Shown one piece after another: positions 28,956 to 40,571 of a stretch of 64,000 nucleotides of DNA (its first letter is position 1; the number at the start of each line of letters is the position of its first letter). This DNA comes from Streptococcus infantis (GTDB lineage Bacteria; Bacillota; Bacilli; Lactobacillales; Streptococcaceae): NCBI RefSeq assembly GCF_018499575.1, contig NZ_JAHDAP010000001.1, positions 310,001-374,000 of the forward strand, read 5' to 3'. Both the position numbers and the translations under genes were made by a program. Below the pieces are notes generated by a model, which saw only the letters and a list, made by a program, of their open reading frames with translations, was not told the origin of the DNA and searched no databases.

Positions 28956-30047
28956 ATGTTTCGGAGAAATAAATTATTCTTCTGGACCACTGAGATATTA
29001 TTAATAACCCTTATTTTCTACCTATGGAGAGAAATGGGTGCCATTATTACACCATTTGTAAGTGTCATAAATACAATCATGATTCCCTTCTTATTAGGAG
29101 GATTTCTGTATTACCTAACCAACCCAATTGTTATCTTTTTAGAGAAAGAGTGTAAAATCAACCGAATTATCGGGATTTTGTTGACACTTTTTGTTCTCTT
29201 TGGTTCTCTGGTGATAGGTGTAGTATATCTCTTACCGATTTTGATTAATCAGTTGAGTAGTTTGATTAATTCTAGCCAAGGTATTTATGGTCGACTCCAA
29301 GATTTAGTAATAGAATTATCAAAATATCCTGCTTTCCAAGAGCTAGATATTCAACAAACAATCCGACAATTAAATCTTTCTTACATCGATATTTTACAGA
29401 ATATCTTAAATAGTGTAACAAACAGTGTTGGAAGTGTTCTTTCAGCTTTGGTTAGCACTGTTTTAATTATTATTATGACACCGGTTTTCTTGATTTATTT
29501 CCTTTTAGATGGTCATAAATTCTTACCGATGCTAGAGAGAACGATTTTAAAACGAGACAAACTTAATATATCTGGTTTAATAACAAACTTGAATGCGACG
29601 ATTTCCCGTTACATAAGTGGAGTATCAATCGATGCATTCATTATCGGGTGTTTGGCTTTTATCGGTTATAGTGTGATTGGCTTAAAATATGCATTAGTTT
29701 TTGCTATTTTCTCAGGTTTAGCGAATCTGATTCCTTATGTTGGACCGAGTATTGGATTAATCCCGATGATTATTTCAAATCTGTTTACGGATCCTCAAAA
29801 GATGATAATAGCAGTTATCTATATGCTGATTATCCAACAAGTAGATGGGAATATCCTATACCCTCGAATTGTGGGTGGTGTCATGAAGGTTCATCCGATT
29901 ACAATTCTCGTCCTATTATTGTTGTCAAGTAATATCTACGGTGTCGTTGGTATGATTGTTGCCGTTCCTACCTACTCGATTCTCAAAGAAATATCCAAAT
30001 TCCTAGTTCGACTTTATGAAAAACATAAAGAAGTACAAGAAAAATAA
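28956..30047 (+). CDS. AI-2E family transporter
   Basis: A 363-residue membrane protein of the AI-2E transporter (PerM/TqsA, UPF0118) family. It shows paired N-terminal helices, a hydrophilic helical region (~residues 100-150), and the conserved C-terminal part with GLANLIPYVGPSIGLIP and PRIVGGVMKVHPITILVLLL. Family members export autoinducer-2 or act as ion/proton antiporters; which applies here is unknown. GAGGAGG precedes the ATG. A second member lies at 57076, with clear similarity in the PYVG/PYLG and HPITI blocks. It is a single-gene unit ended by a terminator. Confidence 0.88.
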   Translation: MFRRNKLFFWTTEILLITLIFYLWREMGAIITPFVSVINTIMIPFLLGGFLYYLTNPIVIFLEKECKINRIIGILLTLFVLFGSLVIGVVYLLPILINQLSSLINSSQGIYGRLQDLVIELSKYPAFQELDIQQTIRQLNLSYIDILQNILNSVTNSVGSVLSALVSTVLIIIMTPVFLIYFLLDGHKFLPMLERTILKRDKLNISGLITNLNATISRYISGVSIDAFIIGCLAFIGYSVIGLKYALVFAIFSGLANLIPYVGPSIGLIPMIISNLFTDPQKMIIAVIYMLIIQQVDGNILYPRIVGGVMKVHPITILVLLLLSSNIYGVVGMIVAVPTYSILKEISKFLVRLYEKHKEVQEK

Positions 30048-30056
30048 AGATTTTCA

Positions 30057-30087
30057 AAAAGAAACAGATTCATCTGTTTCTTTTTTT
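30057..30087 (+). terminator. Terminator of AI-2E-family gene
   Basis: Stem AAGAAACAGAT/ATCTGTTTCTT with a minimal loop and a long T-run. Confidence 0.88.
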
Positions 30088-30155
30088 ATCTTTTATCAAT
30101 AAATCGAGTACCGAGAAGAAGAATAAGAATAATTCACAAAATCTTTGTAAAACAC

Positions 30156-30183
30156 TTGCAATTTAGCTAAAATTTGATAAAAT
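30156..30183 (+). promoter_or_regulatory. Promoter of tuf
   Basis: TTGCAA, 16-base spacer, TAAAAT with upstream TG (TGATAAAAT). It leaves a leader of about 65 bases. Confidence 0.75.
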
Positions 30184-30254
30184 AGTAAGGAAAGTTAGAC
30201 TGTATTGCCTACTGTCTATCTATAAAATATATTTTATTGGAGGCTTTTACTCAA

Positions 30255-31451
<1,197 letters not shown>

Positions 31452-31495
31452 TTCGATTTAGTTCCCAGAAGAACAATTATTTAAGTCAGACATTA

Positions 31496-31527
31496 AAAGA
31501 ATCTTGCTATGCAAGGTTCTTTTTTTT
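31496..31527 (+). terminator. Terminator of tuf
   Basis: Stem AAGAATCTTGC/GCAAGGTTCTT (one G-T wobble) with TAT loop and an eight-base T-run. Confidence 0.88.
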
Positions 31528-31555
31528 GTAATTGAGTCCGAATAAGAGTAGCTTT

Positions 31556-31584
31556 TTTACATTTTCACAAATTCATGGTAAAAT
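31556..31584 (+). promoter_or_regulatory. Promoter of proBAC
   Basis: TTTACA, 17-base spacer, TAAAAT with upstream TG (TGGTAAAAT). Confidence 0.75.
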
Positions 31585-31612
31585 TGGTAAATATAAAATT
31601 TGGAGTATGAAT

Positions 31613-32722
31613 ATGAAGTATAAGCGAATCGTATTTAAAGTTGGTACATCATCATTGACCCATGAGGATGGTAGTTTATCTCGAAGTAAAGTCAAAGCAA
31701 TCACTCAGCAACTCTCCATGTTACATGAGGCTGGTCATGAAATAATTCTTGTATCATCGGGGGCTGTTGCCGCAGGGTTTGGACCGCTTGGATTTAAGAA
31801 AAGACCGACAAAAATTGCTGATAAACAGGCAGCAGCAGCTGTAGGGCAAGGTTTACTGTTAGAAGAGTATACTACGAATTTATTGATGTGCCGTATTGTT
31901 TCAGCACAAATATTACTTACCCAAGATGATTTTGTGGATAAAAGACGTTATAAAAATGCGCATCAAGCTTTAACAGTTCTCCTTAATCGTGGTGCGATTC
32001 CTATCATCAACGAGAACGACAGTGTTGTGATAGATGAACTTAAGGTCGGAGATAACGATACTCTGAGTGCTCAAGTGGCTGCCATGGTTCAGGCAGATTT
32101 ATTGGTTCTTTTAACTGATGTGGATGGTCTTTATACTGGGAATCCTAATACAGATCCAAAAGCTAAACGTTTGGAGAAGATTGAGGTTATCAATCGTGAG
32201 ATTATTGATATGGCTGGAGGTGCAGGATCATCAAATGGTACAGGTGGTATGTTAACAAAAATTAAAGCTGCCACCATTGCAACTGAGTCAGGTGTTCCTG
32301 TTTATATCTGTTCTTCCTTAAAGCCAGATGCTTTGATTGAAGCAGCTGAAGAGACCAATGATGGATCATACTTTGTTTCCCAAGAGAAAGGACTCCGTAC
32401 TCAAAAACAATGGTTGGCTTTTTATGCAAAGAGTCAAGGGGTTATCTGGGTAGATGGTGGAGCTGCAGAAGCACTTTCAAAAAATGGAAAGAGTCTCCTT
32501 TTATCTGGTGTAGTAGAAGTGGAAGGCAATTTCTCTTACCATGATATTGTAACCGTAGCTGATAAAGAATCAGGGAAGTCTCTTGGCAAGGGACGTGTCC
32601 AATTTGGTGTTTCTGCCTTAGAAGATATGTTACGGTCACAAAAAGCTAAGGGAGTCTTGATTCACCGTGATGACTGGATTTCCATTACTCCTGAAATCCA
32701 ACTGCTCTTTACAGAATTTTAG
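31613..32722 (+). CDS. proB: Glutamate 5-kinase
   Basis: First enzyme of proline synthesis: phosphorylates glutamate to glutamyl-5-phosphate. The 369-residue protein has the amino-acid kinase domain ([45 protein letters not shown]) followed by a PUA domain from about residue 275. The frame is open much further upstream, but the second of two close ATGs, at 31613, gives the homologous start [11 protein letters not shown] and has GGAG eight bases before it. proA and proC follow closely in one operon. The feedback-inhibition region of the kinase domain is intact. Confidence 0.95.
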   Translation: MKYKRIVFKVGTSSLTHEDGSLSRSKVKAITQQLSMLHEAGHEIILVSSGAVAAGFGPLGFKKRPTKIADKQAAAAVGQGLLLEEYTTNLLMCRIVSAQILLTQDDFVDKRRYKNAHQALTVLLNRGAIPIINENDSVVIDELKVGDNDTLSAQVAAMVQADLLVLLTDVDGLYTGNPNTDPKAKRLEKIEVINREIIDMAGGAGSSNGTGGMLTKIKAATIATESGVPVYICSSLKPDALIEAAEETNDGSYFVSQEKGLRTQKQWLAFYAKSQGVIWVDGGAAEALSKNGKSLLLSGVVEVEGNFSYHDIVTVADKESGKSLGKGRVQFGVSALEDMLRSQKAKGVLIHRDDWISITPEIQLLFTEF

Positions 32723-32731
32723 AGGTAAACT

Positions 32732-33994
32732 ATGGTAAGTACACAAGAACAATTTGAACAAGTACAGGCTGTAAAAAAGTCTATCAACACAGCTAGTGGA
32801 GAGGTTAAAAACCAAGCTTTGCTGGCCATGGCTGAACACTTAGTGGCAGCTACTGAGGAAATTTTAACAGCCAATGCTCGTGATATGGAAGAGGCTAAAG
32901 GTAAGATTTCAGATGTGATGTTGGATCGGCTGTATTTAGACGCAGGACGAATTGAGACTATGGCAACTGGCATTCGTGAGGTGGTTGCTCTTCCAGACCC
33001 AATTGGTGAAATCCTAGAAACTAGTCATCTTGAAAATGGATTGGTGATTACTAAGAAACGTGTAGCTATGGGAGTTATTGGCATTATCTATGAAAGTCGT
33101 CCTAATGTCACGTCTGATGCGGCTGCTTTAGCTATAAAAAGCGGAAATGCTGTGGTTCTTCGTAGTGGTAAGGATGCCTACCAAACTGCTCATGCCATTG
33201 TTACTGCTTTGAAAAAAGGATTAGAGGAGTCCGGAATCCATCCCGATGTCATTCAGCTGGTGGAGGATACCAGTCGTGAAAGTAGCTATGCTATGATGAA
33301 GGCAAAAGGCTATCTCGATCTTCTCATTCCACGAGGAGGTGCTGGCTTAATTAATGCGGTGGTTGAGAATGCTATTGTGCCAGTTATCGAGACAGGGACT
33401 GGAATTGTCCATGTCTATGTGGATAAGGATGCAGACGAAGACAAGGCTCTGTCTATCATCAACAATGCTAAAACTAGTCGTCCCTCTGTTTGCAATGCCA
33501 TGGAGGTTCTACTGGTTCATGAAGACAAGGCAGCAAGATTCCTTCCTCGTTTAGAGCAAGTTCTCGTGAAAGAACGTCTAGAAGCTGGATTCCAACCTAT
33601 TCAATTTCGTCTTGATGAAAAAGCAAGTCAATGTATTTCTGGACAAACAGCTGAGCCCCAAGATTTTGATACCGAGTATTTGGATTATATCTTAGCCGTC
33701 AAGGTCGTTTCTAGTCTTGAGGAAGCAGTTGAGCATATCGAAGCTCATAGCACCCATCATTCGGATGCGATTGTAACAGAAAATCAAGATGCAGCGATCT
33801 ATTTCACTGAGCAAGTGGATTCAGCAGCGGTTTATGTCAATGCTTCAACTCGTTTTACGGATGGTGGTCAATTTGGTTTAGGTTGTGAAATGGGAATTTC
33901 TACACAGAAACTGCATGCTCGTGGACCAATGGGCTTGAAGGAATTAACTAGCTACAAGTATGTAGTCACTGGTGATGGACAGATAAGGGAGTAA
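32732..33994 (+). CDS. proA: Glutamate-5-semialdehyde dehydrogenase
   Basis: Second enzyme of proline synthesis: NADPH-dependent reduction of glutamyl-5-phosphate to the semialdehyde. The 420-residue protein belongs to the aldehyde dehydrogenase superfamily, with the catalytic cysteine in [13 protein letters not shown] (~residue 253) and the family block [22 protein letters not shown] near the C-terminus. It starts nine bases after proB with a GAGGTAA site and ends three bases before proC. Confidence 0.95.
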   Translation: MVSTQEQFEQVQAVKKSINTASGEVKNQALLAMAEHLVAATEEILTANARDMEEAKGKISDVMLDRLYLDAGRIETMATGIREVVALPDPIGEILETSHLENGLVITKKRVAMGVIGIIYESRPNVTSDAAALAIKSGNAVVLRSGKDAYQTAHAIVTALKKGLEESGIHPDVIQLVEDTSRESSYAMMKAKGYLDLLIPRGGAGLINAVVENAIVPVIETGTGIVHVYVDKDADEDKALSIINNAKTSRPSVCNAMEVLLVHEDKAARFLPRLEQVLVKERLEAGFQPIQFRLDEKASQCISGQTAEPQDFDTEYLDYILAVKVVSSLEEAVEHIEAHSTHHSDAIVTENQDAAIYFTEQVDSAAVYVNASTRFTDGGQFGLGCEMGISTQKLHARGPMGLKELTSYKYVVTGDGQIRE

Positions 33995-33997
33995 AGT

Positions 33998-34795
33998 ATG
34001 AAGATTGGATTTATCGGTTTGGGAAATATGGGTGCTAGTTTGGCAAAGGCAGTTTTGCAGGCCAAGACGGGTGCTCAGATTCTCCTTGCCAATCGCAGTC
34101 AAGCGAAAGTAGATGCTTTCATCGCCAATTTCGGTGGCCAGGCTTCCAGTAATGAAGAAATTTTTGCAGAAGCAGATGTGGTTTTTCTAGGAGTAAAGCC
34201 AGCTCAGTTTTCTGAACTACTTGCTCAATACCAGACTATCCTTGAAAAGAGAGATAGTGTTCTTTTGATTTCTATGGCAGCTGGCTTAACCTTGGAAAAA
34301 TTAGGGAAATTAGTTCCAAGTCACCATCGCCTGATTCGTATCATGCCAAATACACCTGTTGCTATTGGCCAAGGAGTGATTAGTTATGCTATGTCTGCAA
34401 ATTGTCATTCAGAAGACAATGAACTTTTTTGTCAACTATTAGCAAATGCAGGTCAGTTAGTTGCCTTAAATGAACATTTAATGGATGCGGCTACAGGACT
34501 TGCAGGTTGTGGACCAGCCTTTGTTTATTTATTTATAGAGGCTTTAGCAGATGCAGGAGTGCAAACCGGTTTACCACGAGAGAAGGCATTGGAAATGGCA
34601 GCACAAACAGTAGTGGGTGCGGGACGGATGGTTTTAGAGACTCAACAACATCCTGGAGTTTTAAAAGATCAAGTTTGTAGTCCAGGTGGGGCAACCATTG
34701 CTGGGGTAGCAAGTCTAGAAGAACATTCTTATAGAGGCACGGTTATGGATGCAGTTTATCAATCCTACAAACGAACACAAGAACTAGGTAAATAA
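33998..34795 (+). CDS. proC: Pyrroline-5-carboxylate reductase
   Basis: Last enzyme of proline synthesis, 265 aa. The N-terminal Rossmann motif is GFIGLGNMGASLAKA; later motifs are IRIMPNTPVAIGQG and the C-terminal dimerisation domain with DAATGLAGCGPAFVYLFIEALADAGV and the PGGATIAG block. It begins three bases after proA, with AAGGGAG before the ATG. It closes the proBAC operon; a terminator overlaps its stop codon. Confidence 0.95.
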   Translation: MKIGFIGLGNMGASLAKAVLQAKTGAQILLANRSQAKVDAFIANFGGQASSNEEIFAEADVVFLGVKPAQFSELLAQYQTILEKRDSVLLISMAAGLTLEKLGKLVPSHHRLIRIMPNTPVAIGQGVISYAMSANCHSEDNELFCQLLANAGQLVALNEHLMDAATGLAGCGPAFVYLFIEALADAGVQTGLPREKALEMAAQTVVGAGRMVLETQQHPGVLKDQVCSPGGATIAGVASLEEHSYRGTVMDAVYQSYKRTQELGK

Positions 34796-34824
34796 GAGGT
34801 CGGAATACTTTCCGGTCTCTTTTA
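34794..34824 (+). terminator. Terminator of proBAC
   Basis: Stem AAGAGGTCGGAA/TTCCGGTCTCTT with two G-T wobbles, loop TACT, then TTTT. Confidence 0.78.
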
Positions 34825-34844
34825 TCATTAGCAACAAAAAGCTT

Positions 34845-34873
34845 TTCACAAATGCCTATTTTTTTGATAGAAT
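34845..34873 (+). promoter_or_regulatory. Promoter of tmk operon
   Basis: TTCACA, 17-base spacer, TAGAAT with upstream TG (TGATAGAAT). Confidence 0.75.
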
Positions 34874-34903
34874 AGAAGGAAGAAAAAAAGAAAGAAGTTC
34901 GTC

Positions 34904-35542
34904 ATGTCAAAAGGATTTTTAGTCTCTTTAGAGGGACCAGAGGGAGCTGGAAAAACAAGTGTGCTTGAAGCTATCCTTCCTTTGTTAGAAGAAAAGAATA
35001 TTGAGTTTTTAACAACACGTGAGCCAGGTGGCGTTTTGATTGGTGAGAAGATTCGAGAAGTCATTTTAGATCCTAGTCATACTCAGATGGATCCGAAGAC
35101 AGAGCTTCTTCTCTATATTGCTAGTCGTAGACAGCATTTGGTGGAAAAAGTTTTGCCAGCCCTTGCTACCGGGAAAATGGTCATCATGGATCGTTTTATT
35201 GATAGTTCAGTTGCTTATCAAGGCTTTGGTCGTGGTTTGGATATTGAAGCGATTGATTGGCTCAATCAATTTGCGACAGATGGTCTTAAGCCAGATTTGA
35301 CACTTTATTTTGATATTGAAGTAGAAAAAGGACTGGAACGAATCGCAGCAAACAGTGATCGAGAAGTCAATCGTTTAGATTTGGAAGGTTTAGACCTACA
35401 TAGAAAAGTTCGTCAAGGCTATCTTTCCCTTCTTGAGAAAGAAGGTGAGCGTATTGTTAAAATTGATGCGAGCTTACCACTAGATCAAGTAGTTGAAAAT
35501 ACGAAACAAGTTTTGTTTGACAGAATGGGGCTGACAGAATGA
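34904..35542 (+). CDS. tmk: Thymidylate kinase
   Basis: Phosphorylates dTMP to dTDP for DNA synthesis, 212 aa. The P-loop is EGPEGAGKT (residues 10-18), followed by the DR(X) motif [16 protein letters not shown] and the LID region. AAAGAAAG lies before the ATG. It starts an operon of replication and translation-related genes: its stop overlaps the holB start by four bases (ATGA), followed by yabA and rsmI, the same order as in other streptococci and in Bacillus. Confidence 0.95.
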   Translation: MSKGFLVSLEGPEGAGKTSVLEAILPLLEEKNIEFLTTREPGGVLIGEKIREVILDPSHTQMDPKTELLLYIASRRQHLVEKVLPALATGKMVIMDRFIDSSVAYQGFGRGLDIEAIDWLNQFATDGLKPDLTLYFDIEVEKGLERIAANSDREVNRLDLEGLDLHRKVRQGYLSLLEKEGERIVKIDASLPLDQVVENTKQVLFDRMGLTE

Positions 35543-36423
35543 ATCAGGAGCAATTAAGAGCTTGTCAACCTCAACAATATGAGTATTTTCTACGTATCTT
35601 GGAACAAAAACAGCTGAATCATGCCTATCTATTTTCGGGTTATTTTGGAAGTCTAGAGATGGCTTTATTCCTATCTAAGAGTTTATTTTGTACAGAAAAG
35701 CAGGGTGTTTTACCATGTGAGTCTTGTCGAAATTGTAAGTTGATTGAACAGGAAGAATTTCCTGATGTCACCATTATTCGTCCGATGAATCAAATCATTA
35801 AAACGGAACGAATCCGAGAGTTAGTTGGGCAGTTTTCTCAATCAGGAATCGAAAATCAACGTCAGGTTTTTATCATTGAGCAAGCAGAAAAAATGCATCT
35901 GAATGCTGCGAATTCACTATTAAAGGTCATTGAAGAACCGCAAAGTGAAACCTATATTTTCTTCTTAACCAATGATCAAGAGCAGATGTTACCAACTATC
36001 CGAAGCCGGACACAGATTTTCCAATTTAAGAAACAAGTTGAAAGCCTTATGAATCAACTGGAACAAGCAGGATTGGTCAAAAATAAAGCAAGACTGTTGG
36101 CTGAGTTTAGCCAATCGCCATCGGAAGCTGAAAAACTGACAAATCAAGCAAGTTTTTGGAATTTGGTTGAAGAAAGCGAGCGTTTCTATAGCTGGTTGGA
36201 GTCTGGGAAAAAGGAATCCTACTTACAGGTTGCAAAATTGGCTAGTTTAGCTGATGATAAAGAAAAACAAGACCAAGTCTTTAGAATTTTAGAAGTTCTA
36301 GCAGGTCAAGAGATTCAAAAAAATGTATCACGTACAATATTGCAAAATCTTCTCGAAGCCAGAAAAATGTGGAAAGCAAATGTGTCTTTCCAGAATTCTT
36401 TGGAATACCTAGTTTTACAATAA
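35539..36423 (+). CDS. holB: DNA polymerase III subunit delta'
   Basis: Clamp-loader stator subunit, 294 aa. The region equivalent to the P-loop is degenerate ([10 protein letters not shown]), as expected for delta', which does not hydrolyse ATP. A zinc module with Cys51, Cys60, Cys63 and Cys66 is present, and [18 protein letters not shown] is the sensor-1-like block. It overlaps tmk by four bases and is followed by yabA after 35 bases. Partners are DnaX and HolA. Confidence 0.93.
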   Translation: MNQEQLRACQPQQYEYFLRILEQKQLNHAYLFSGYFGSLEMALFLSKSLFCTEKQGVLPCESCRNCKLIEQEEFPDVTIIRPMNQIIKTERIRELVGQFSQSGIENQRQVFIIEQAEKMHLNAANSLLKVIEEPQSETYIFFLTNDQEQMLPTIRSRTQIFQFKKQVESLMNQLEQAGLVKNKARLLAEFSQSPSEAEKLTNQASFWNLVEESERFYSWLESGKKESYLQVAKLASLADDKEKQDQVFRILEVLAGQEIQKNVSRTILQNLLEARKMWKANVSFQNSLEYLVLQ

Positions 36424-36458
36424 AATGAACATGAAAACAGAAAAAGAAAGGGCTGTCC

Positions 36459-36776
36459 ATGAACAAGAAAGAATTATTTGATGCTTTAGATGATTTTTCT
36501 CAACAGTTATTGGCAACTTTGGCAGACGTCGAAGCCATCAAAAAGAATCTCAAGAGTGTCGTAGAAGAGAATACAGCTCTCCGTTTAGAGAATGATAAAC
36601 TAAGAGAGCGCTTGAGTGAGGAAGAAGAAACAACTCCAACTAAGACCAAACATGTCAGAGAAAATGTGAGCCGAATCTATGACGACGGTTTTCATGTGTG
36701 TCGTGATTTTTATGGCCAACGTCGTGAACAAGATGCAGAATGTATGTTTTGCGATGAATTGTTGTTTAGGGAGTAA
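36459..36776 (+). CDS. yabA: Replication initiation-control protein YabA
   Basis: A 105-residue regulator that binds DnaA and the sliding clamp DnaN to limit initiation of replication. The N-terminal half is a leucine-rich coiled coil (tetramer-forming, ~residues 1-60). The C-terminal zinc domain shows His and Cys ligands in HVCRDFYG and the pair CMFC. AAAGGGC stands before the ATG. It lies between holB and rsmI, its conserved place in Firmicutes. Confidence 0.93.
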   Translation: MNKKELFDALDDFSQQLLATLADVEAIKKNLKSVVEENTALRLENDKLRERLSEEEETTPTKTKHVRENVSRIYDDGFHVCRDFYGQRREQDAECMFCDELLFRE

Positions 36777-36778
36777 GC

Positions 36779-37657
36779 ATGCAGATTCAAAAAAGTTTTA
36801 AAGGACAATCACCTTATGGTAAGTTGTATCTTGTTGCAACTCCGATTGGGAATTTGGAGGATATGACCTTTCGTGCTATTCAGACTTTGAAAGAAGTGGA
36901 CTGGATTGCTGCTGAGGACACTCGTAATACTGGACTATTGCTCAAGCATTTTGATATTCCGACTAAACAGATCAGTTTTCACGAGCACAACGCCAAGGAA
37001 AAAATTCCTGATTTGATTGGTTTCCTGAAAGCAGGACAAAGTATTGCTCAAGTTTCAGATGCGGGTTTGCCAAGTATTTCTGACCCCGGTCATGATTTGG
37101 TCAAGGCGGCAATTGAAGAAGATATAGCAGTTGTCACAGTTCCAGGTGCTAGCGCAGGAATTTCTGCCTTGATTGCCAGTGGTCTAGCTCCACAACCCCA
37201 CATTTTTTATGGCTTTCTACCGAGAAAATCAGGGCAACAAAATCAATTTTTCGAATTAAAAAAAGACTACCCTGAAACTCAGATTTTCTATGAATCTCCA
37301 CATCGTGTGGCTGATACCCTAGAAAATATGCTAGAGGTCTACGGTGATCGTTCAGTTGTCTTAGTTCGAGAATTGACTAAGATTTACGAAGAATACCAAC
37401 GAGGAAAAATTTCAGAGTTACTGGAAAGCATTTCTGAAACACCGCTCAAGGGCGAGTGCCTTCTTATCGTAGAAGGTGCTAGTCAAGAAGTAGAAGATAA
37501 GGACGAAGAGGAACTATTCTCTGAAATTCAAAACCGCATCCAAGAAGGTGTTAAGAAAAATCAAGCCATTAAGGAAGTCGCAAAGATATATCAGTGGAAT
37601 AAAAGTCAGCTCTACGCAGCCTACCACGAATGGGAAGAGAAACAATCCAACGACTAA
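36779..37657 (+). CDS. rsmI: 16S rRNA (cytidine-1402-2'-O)-methyltransferase
   Basis: SAM-dependent tetrapyrrole-methylase-fold enzyme that 2'-O-methylates C1402 of 16S rRNA in the decoding site. The 292-residue protein has the motifs LYLVATPIGNLEDMTFRA, AEDTRNTGLLLKH, VSDAGLPSISDPG and VPGASAGISAL, all diagnostic of RsmI. It starts three bases after yabA, with AGGGAG as ribosome site, and ends the tmk operon. A terminator follows. Confidence 0.95.
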   Translation: MQIQKSFKGQSPYGKLYLVATPIGNLEDMTFRAIQTLKEVDWIAAEDTRNTGLLLKHFDIPTKQISFHEHNAKEKIPDLIGFLKAGQSIAQVSDAGLPSISDPGHDLVKAAIEEDIAVVTVPGASAGISALIASGLAPQPHIFYGFLPRKSGQQNQFFELKKDYPETQIFYESPHRVADTLENMLEVYGDRSVVLVRELTKIYEEYQRGKISELLESISETPLKGECLLIVEGASQEVEDKDEEELFSEIQNRIQEGVKKNQAIKEVAKIYQWNKSQLYAAYHEWEEKQSND

Positions 37658-37659
37658 AC

Positions 37660-37687
37660 AGGGAAGTTTGCCTTCTTCCCTTTTTTT
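37660..37687 (+). terminator. Terminator of the tmk operon
   Basis: Stem GGGAAG/CTTCCC with an eight-base loop and a seven-base T-run that merges into the next promoter. Confidence 0.82.
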
Positions 37688-37695
37688 GTTATACT
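37687..37695 (+). promoter_or_regulatory. Extended -10 promoter of trmFO, fused to a terminator
   Basis: TGTTATACT begins at the last T of the terminator T-run, the same arrangement as at the suf operon. Leader of about 90 bases. Confidence 0.6.
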
Positions 37696-37789
37696 AGTAA
37701 AAGTAAAAATAGAAAGATTTGTGGGTGTCAAAATGTCCAGTGCTTGTTTTAATATGGACTTAGATTCCACCCAAAGAGGTATTAGTGTC

Positions 37790-39124
37790 ATGTCTCAATC
37801 TTATATCAATGTTATCGGTGCTGGTTTAGCAGGTTCGGAAGCAGCTTACCAAATCGCAGAGCGTGGTATTCCGGTTAAACTCTATGAAATGCGTGGTGTC
37901 AAATCAACACCTCAGCATAAAACAGATAATTTTGCAGAATTAGTGTGTTCTAACTCATTACGAGGGGATGCTCTTACAAATGCTGTCGGGCTCCTCAAGG
38001 AAGAAATGCGTCGTCTTGGTTCTATTATCTTGGAATCAGCAGAAGCTACCCGTGTTCCTGCAGGTGGAGCGCTTGCGGTTGATCGTGACGGTTTTTCTCA
38101 AATGGTTACTGAAAAAATTGCCAATCACCCTTTAATTGAAGTGGTTCGTGATGAAATTACAGAATTGCCGACAGATGTTATTACGGTTGTCGCTACTGGT
38201 CCTTTGACTAGCGATGCCTTGGCCGAAAAGATTCATGCCCTCAATGGAGGAGACGGTTTTTATTTTTATGATGCTGCTGCTCCAATCGTAGATGTCAATA
38301 CCATTGATATGAACAAGGTCTACCTTAAATCTCGTTATGATAAGGGGGAAGCAGCTTATCTCAATGCTCCAATGACCAAACAAGAGTTTATGGATTTCCA
38401 TGAAGCTTTAGTTAATGCTGAAGAAGCCCCGCTTAATTCTTTTGAAAAAGAAAAGTACTTTGAAGGATGTATGCCAATCGAAGTCATGGCAAAGCGTGGA
38501 ATCAAAACCATGCTCTATGGTCCAATGAAACCAGTTGGTCTGGAATATCCAGAAGACTATAAAGGTCCTCGTGATGGTGACTTTAAAACACCTTATGCAG
38601 TTGTTCAGCTTCGTCAGGACAATGCTGCAGGTAGTCTCTATAATATTGTTGGATTTCAAACTCACCTTAAATGGGGAGAACAAAAACGTGTCTTCCAAAT
38701 GATTCCAGGTCTTGAAAATGCAGAATTTGTCCGTTATGGTGTCATGCATCGTAATTCGTACATGGATTCACCAAGTCTTCTTGAGCAAACATACCGTTCT
38801 AAGAAACAGCCAAATCTTTTCTTTGCAGGTCAAATGACTGGTGTAGAGGGCTACGTTGAGTCAGCTGCTTCAGGATTGGTTGCGGGGATAAACGCTGCTC
38901 GTCTTTTCAAGGGAGAAAGCGAGGCTATCTTCCCAGAGACGACAGCTATCGGTAGTTTAGCTCATTATATCACCCATGCGGACAGCAAACACTTCCAACC
39001 CATGAATGTTAATTTTGGCATTATCAAGGAGTTAGAAGGTGATCGTATTCGTGATAAAAAGGCTCGTTATGAGAAAATTGCAGAACGCGCCTTGTCTGAT
39101 TTAGAGAAATTTTTATCTGTCTAA
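37790..39124 (+). CDS. trmFO: Methylenetetrahydrofolate--tRNA-(uracil-54-C5)-methyltransferase
   Basis: Folate- and FAD-dependent enzyme that makes ribothymidine at position 54 of tRNA (formerly Gid). The 444-residue protein has an N-terminal FAD-binding [12 protein letters not shown] motif and the conserved blocks [26 protein letters not shown] and [22 protein letters not shown]. In-frame ATGs exist from 37733, but the one at 37790, with AAAGAGG 12 bases before it, gives the family N-terminus [12 protein letters not shown]. Monocistronic. Confidence 0.95.
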   Translation: MSQSYINVIGAGLAGSEAAYQIAERGIPVKLYEMRGVKSTPQHKTDNFAELVCSNSLRGDALTNAVGLLKEEMRRLGSIILESAEATRVPAGGALAVDRDGFSQMVTEKIANHPLIEVVRDEITELPTDVITVVATGPLTSDALAEKIHALNGGDGFYFYDAAAPIVDVNTIDMNKVYLKSRYDKGEAAYLNAPMTKQEFMDFHEALVNAEEAPLNSFEKEKYFEGCMPIEVMAKRGIKTMLYGPMKPVGLEYPEDYKGPRDGDFKTPYAVVQLRQDNAAGSLYNIVGFQTHLKWGEQKRVFQMIPGLENAEFVRYGVMHRNSYMDSPSLLEQTYRSKKQPNLFFAGQMTGVEGYVESAASGLVAGINAARLFKGESEAIFPETTAIGSLAHYITHADSKHFQPMNVNFGIIKELEGDRIRDKKARYEKIAERALSDLEKFLSV

Positions 39125-39171
39125 TTTTTTTGAAAGAATTGCTCATGATACTATAAAAATCCTTGAAATTG

Positions 39172-39180
39172 TGATAAAAT
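39172..39180 (+). promoter_or_regulatory. Extended -10 promoter of pyrH-frr
   Basis: TGATAAAAT, 27 bases before pyrH; no good -35 at the usual distance. Confidence 0.6.
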
Positions 39181-39207
39181 AGGTAGGATGAAAAAAGGAG
39201 AGAGAAA

Positions 39208-39945
39208 ATGGTAGAACCTAAGTATAAACGTATCTTAATCAAGCTATCTGGTGAAGCCCTTGCTGGCGAACGTGGCGTTGGGATTGATATCAAAACAGTC
39301 CAAAGTATGGCCCAAGAAATCAAGGAAGTCCACGAGCTAGGAATTGAAATTGCTTTGGTTATCGGTGGTGGAAACCTTTGGCGTGGAGAACCTGCAGCAG
39401 AAGCTGGTATGGATCGTGTTCAGGCGGATTACACTGGAATGCTTGGGACAGTTATGAATGCTCTTGTAATGGCAGATTCATTGCAACAAGCTGGTGTTGA
39501 TACTCGTGTACAAACAGCCATTGCCATGCAACAAGTAGCAGAGCCTTATATTCGTGGACGTGCTCTTCGTCACCTTGAAAAAGACCGTATTGTTATCTTT
39601 GGTGCAGGAATTGGTTCACCTTACTTCTCTACTGATACGACAGCGGCTCTTCGTGCAGCTGAGATTGAAGCGGATGCTATTTTGATGGCTAAGAATGGTG
39701 TCGATGGTGTCTACAATGCAGATCCTAAGAAAGATAAAACTGCTGTTAAATTTGAAGAATTGACTCACCGTGATGTGATTAATAAAGGTCTCCGTATCAT
39801 GGATTCAACAGCTTCAACTCTATCAATGGATAATGACATTGACTTGGTTGTCTTTAATATGAATCAGCCTGGCAATATCAAACGTGTTGTATTTGGTGAA
39901 AATATCGGAACAACAGTTTCAAACAATATCGAAGAAAAGGAATAA
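39208..39945 (+). CDS. pyrH: UMP kinase
   Basis: Phosphorylates UMP to UDP; hexameric amino-acid-kinase-family enzyme, 245 aa. Motifs seen: IKLSGEAL near the start, [23 protein letters not shown], and [14 protein letters not shown] in the nucleotide-binding half. AAAGGAGAG precedes the ATG. frr follows after eight bases; the pair pyrH-frr is a conserved bacterial operon. Confidence 0.96.
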   Translation: MVEPKYKRILIKLSGEALAGERGVGIDIKTVQSMAQEIKEVHELGIEIALVIGGGNLWRGEPAAEAGMDRVQADYTGMLGTVMNALVMADSLQQAGVDTRVQTAIAMQQVAEPYIRGRALRHLEKDRIVIFGAGIGSPYFSTDTTAALRAAEIEADAILMAKNGVDGVYNADPKKDKTAVKFEELTHRDVINKGLRIMDSTASTLSMDNDIDLVVFNMNQPGNIKRVVFGENIGTTVSNNIEEKE

Positions 39946-39953
39946 GAAAGATT

Positions 39954-40511
39954 ATGACTAACGCAATTGTAGAAAAAGCTAAAGAGAGAATGACTCAATC
40001 TCACCACTCACTTGCTCGTGAGTTTGGTGGTATCCGTGCAGGTCGTGCGAATGCAAGTTTGCTTGACCGTATCACCGTTGAATACTATGGTGTTGAAACA
40101 CCTCTTAACCAAATTGCTTCTATCACAATCCCAGAAGCACGTGTCTTGTTGGTAACACCGTTTGATAAATCTTCTCTAAAAGATATCGAACGTGCCTTAA
40201 ACGCTTCAGACCTTGGTATTACACCAGCTAACGATGGTTCTGTTATTCGCTTGGTAATCCCAGCTCTTACAGAAGAAACTCGTCGCGATCTTGCTAAAGA
40301 AGTGAAAAAAGTTGGTGAAAATGCTAAAGTAGCGATCCGTAACATTCGCCGTGATGCTATGGATGAAGCTAAAAAACAAGAAAAAGCTAAAGAAATCACT
40401 GAAGATGAATTGAAGGGTCTCGAAAAAGAAATCCAAAAAGCAACAGACGATGCTGTTAAACACATCGACGACATGACTGCCAATAAAGAAAAAGAAATCT
40501 TGGAAGTCTAA
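39954..40511 (+). CDS. frr: Ribosome recycling factor
   Basis: With EF-G, splits post-termination ribosomes. The 185-residue protein has the standard length, the N-terminal helix of the three-helix bundle ([26 protein letters not shown]), the central beta-domain and the C-terminal helices with [25 protein letters not shown]. It starts eight bases after pyrH. A hairpin with a short T-run follows and partly separates it from cvfB. Confidence 0.96.
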   Translation: MTNAIVEKAKERMTQSHHSLAREFGGIRAGRANASLLDRITVEYYGVETPLNQIASITIPEARVLLVTPFDKSSLKDIERALNASDLGITPANDGSVIRLVIPALTEETRRDLAKEVKKVGENAKVAIRNIRRDAMDEAKKQEKAKEITEDELKGLEKEIQKATDDAVKHIDDMTANKEKEILEV

Positions 40512-40522
40512 GAAATAAACAG

Positions 40523-40557
40523 AAAAACTCAGTTGGCATTGCTGGCTGAGTTTTATT
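40523..40557 (+). terminator. Terminator-like hairpin between frr and cvfB
   Basis: Stem AAAACTCAGTTGGC/GCTGGCTGAGTTTT with three G-T wobbles, followed by only TTTTATT. It ends 15 bases before the cvfB ATG, so it may terminate or attenuate. Confidence 0.6.
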
Positions 40558-40571
40558 CGAAAGAAGGAAAC

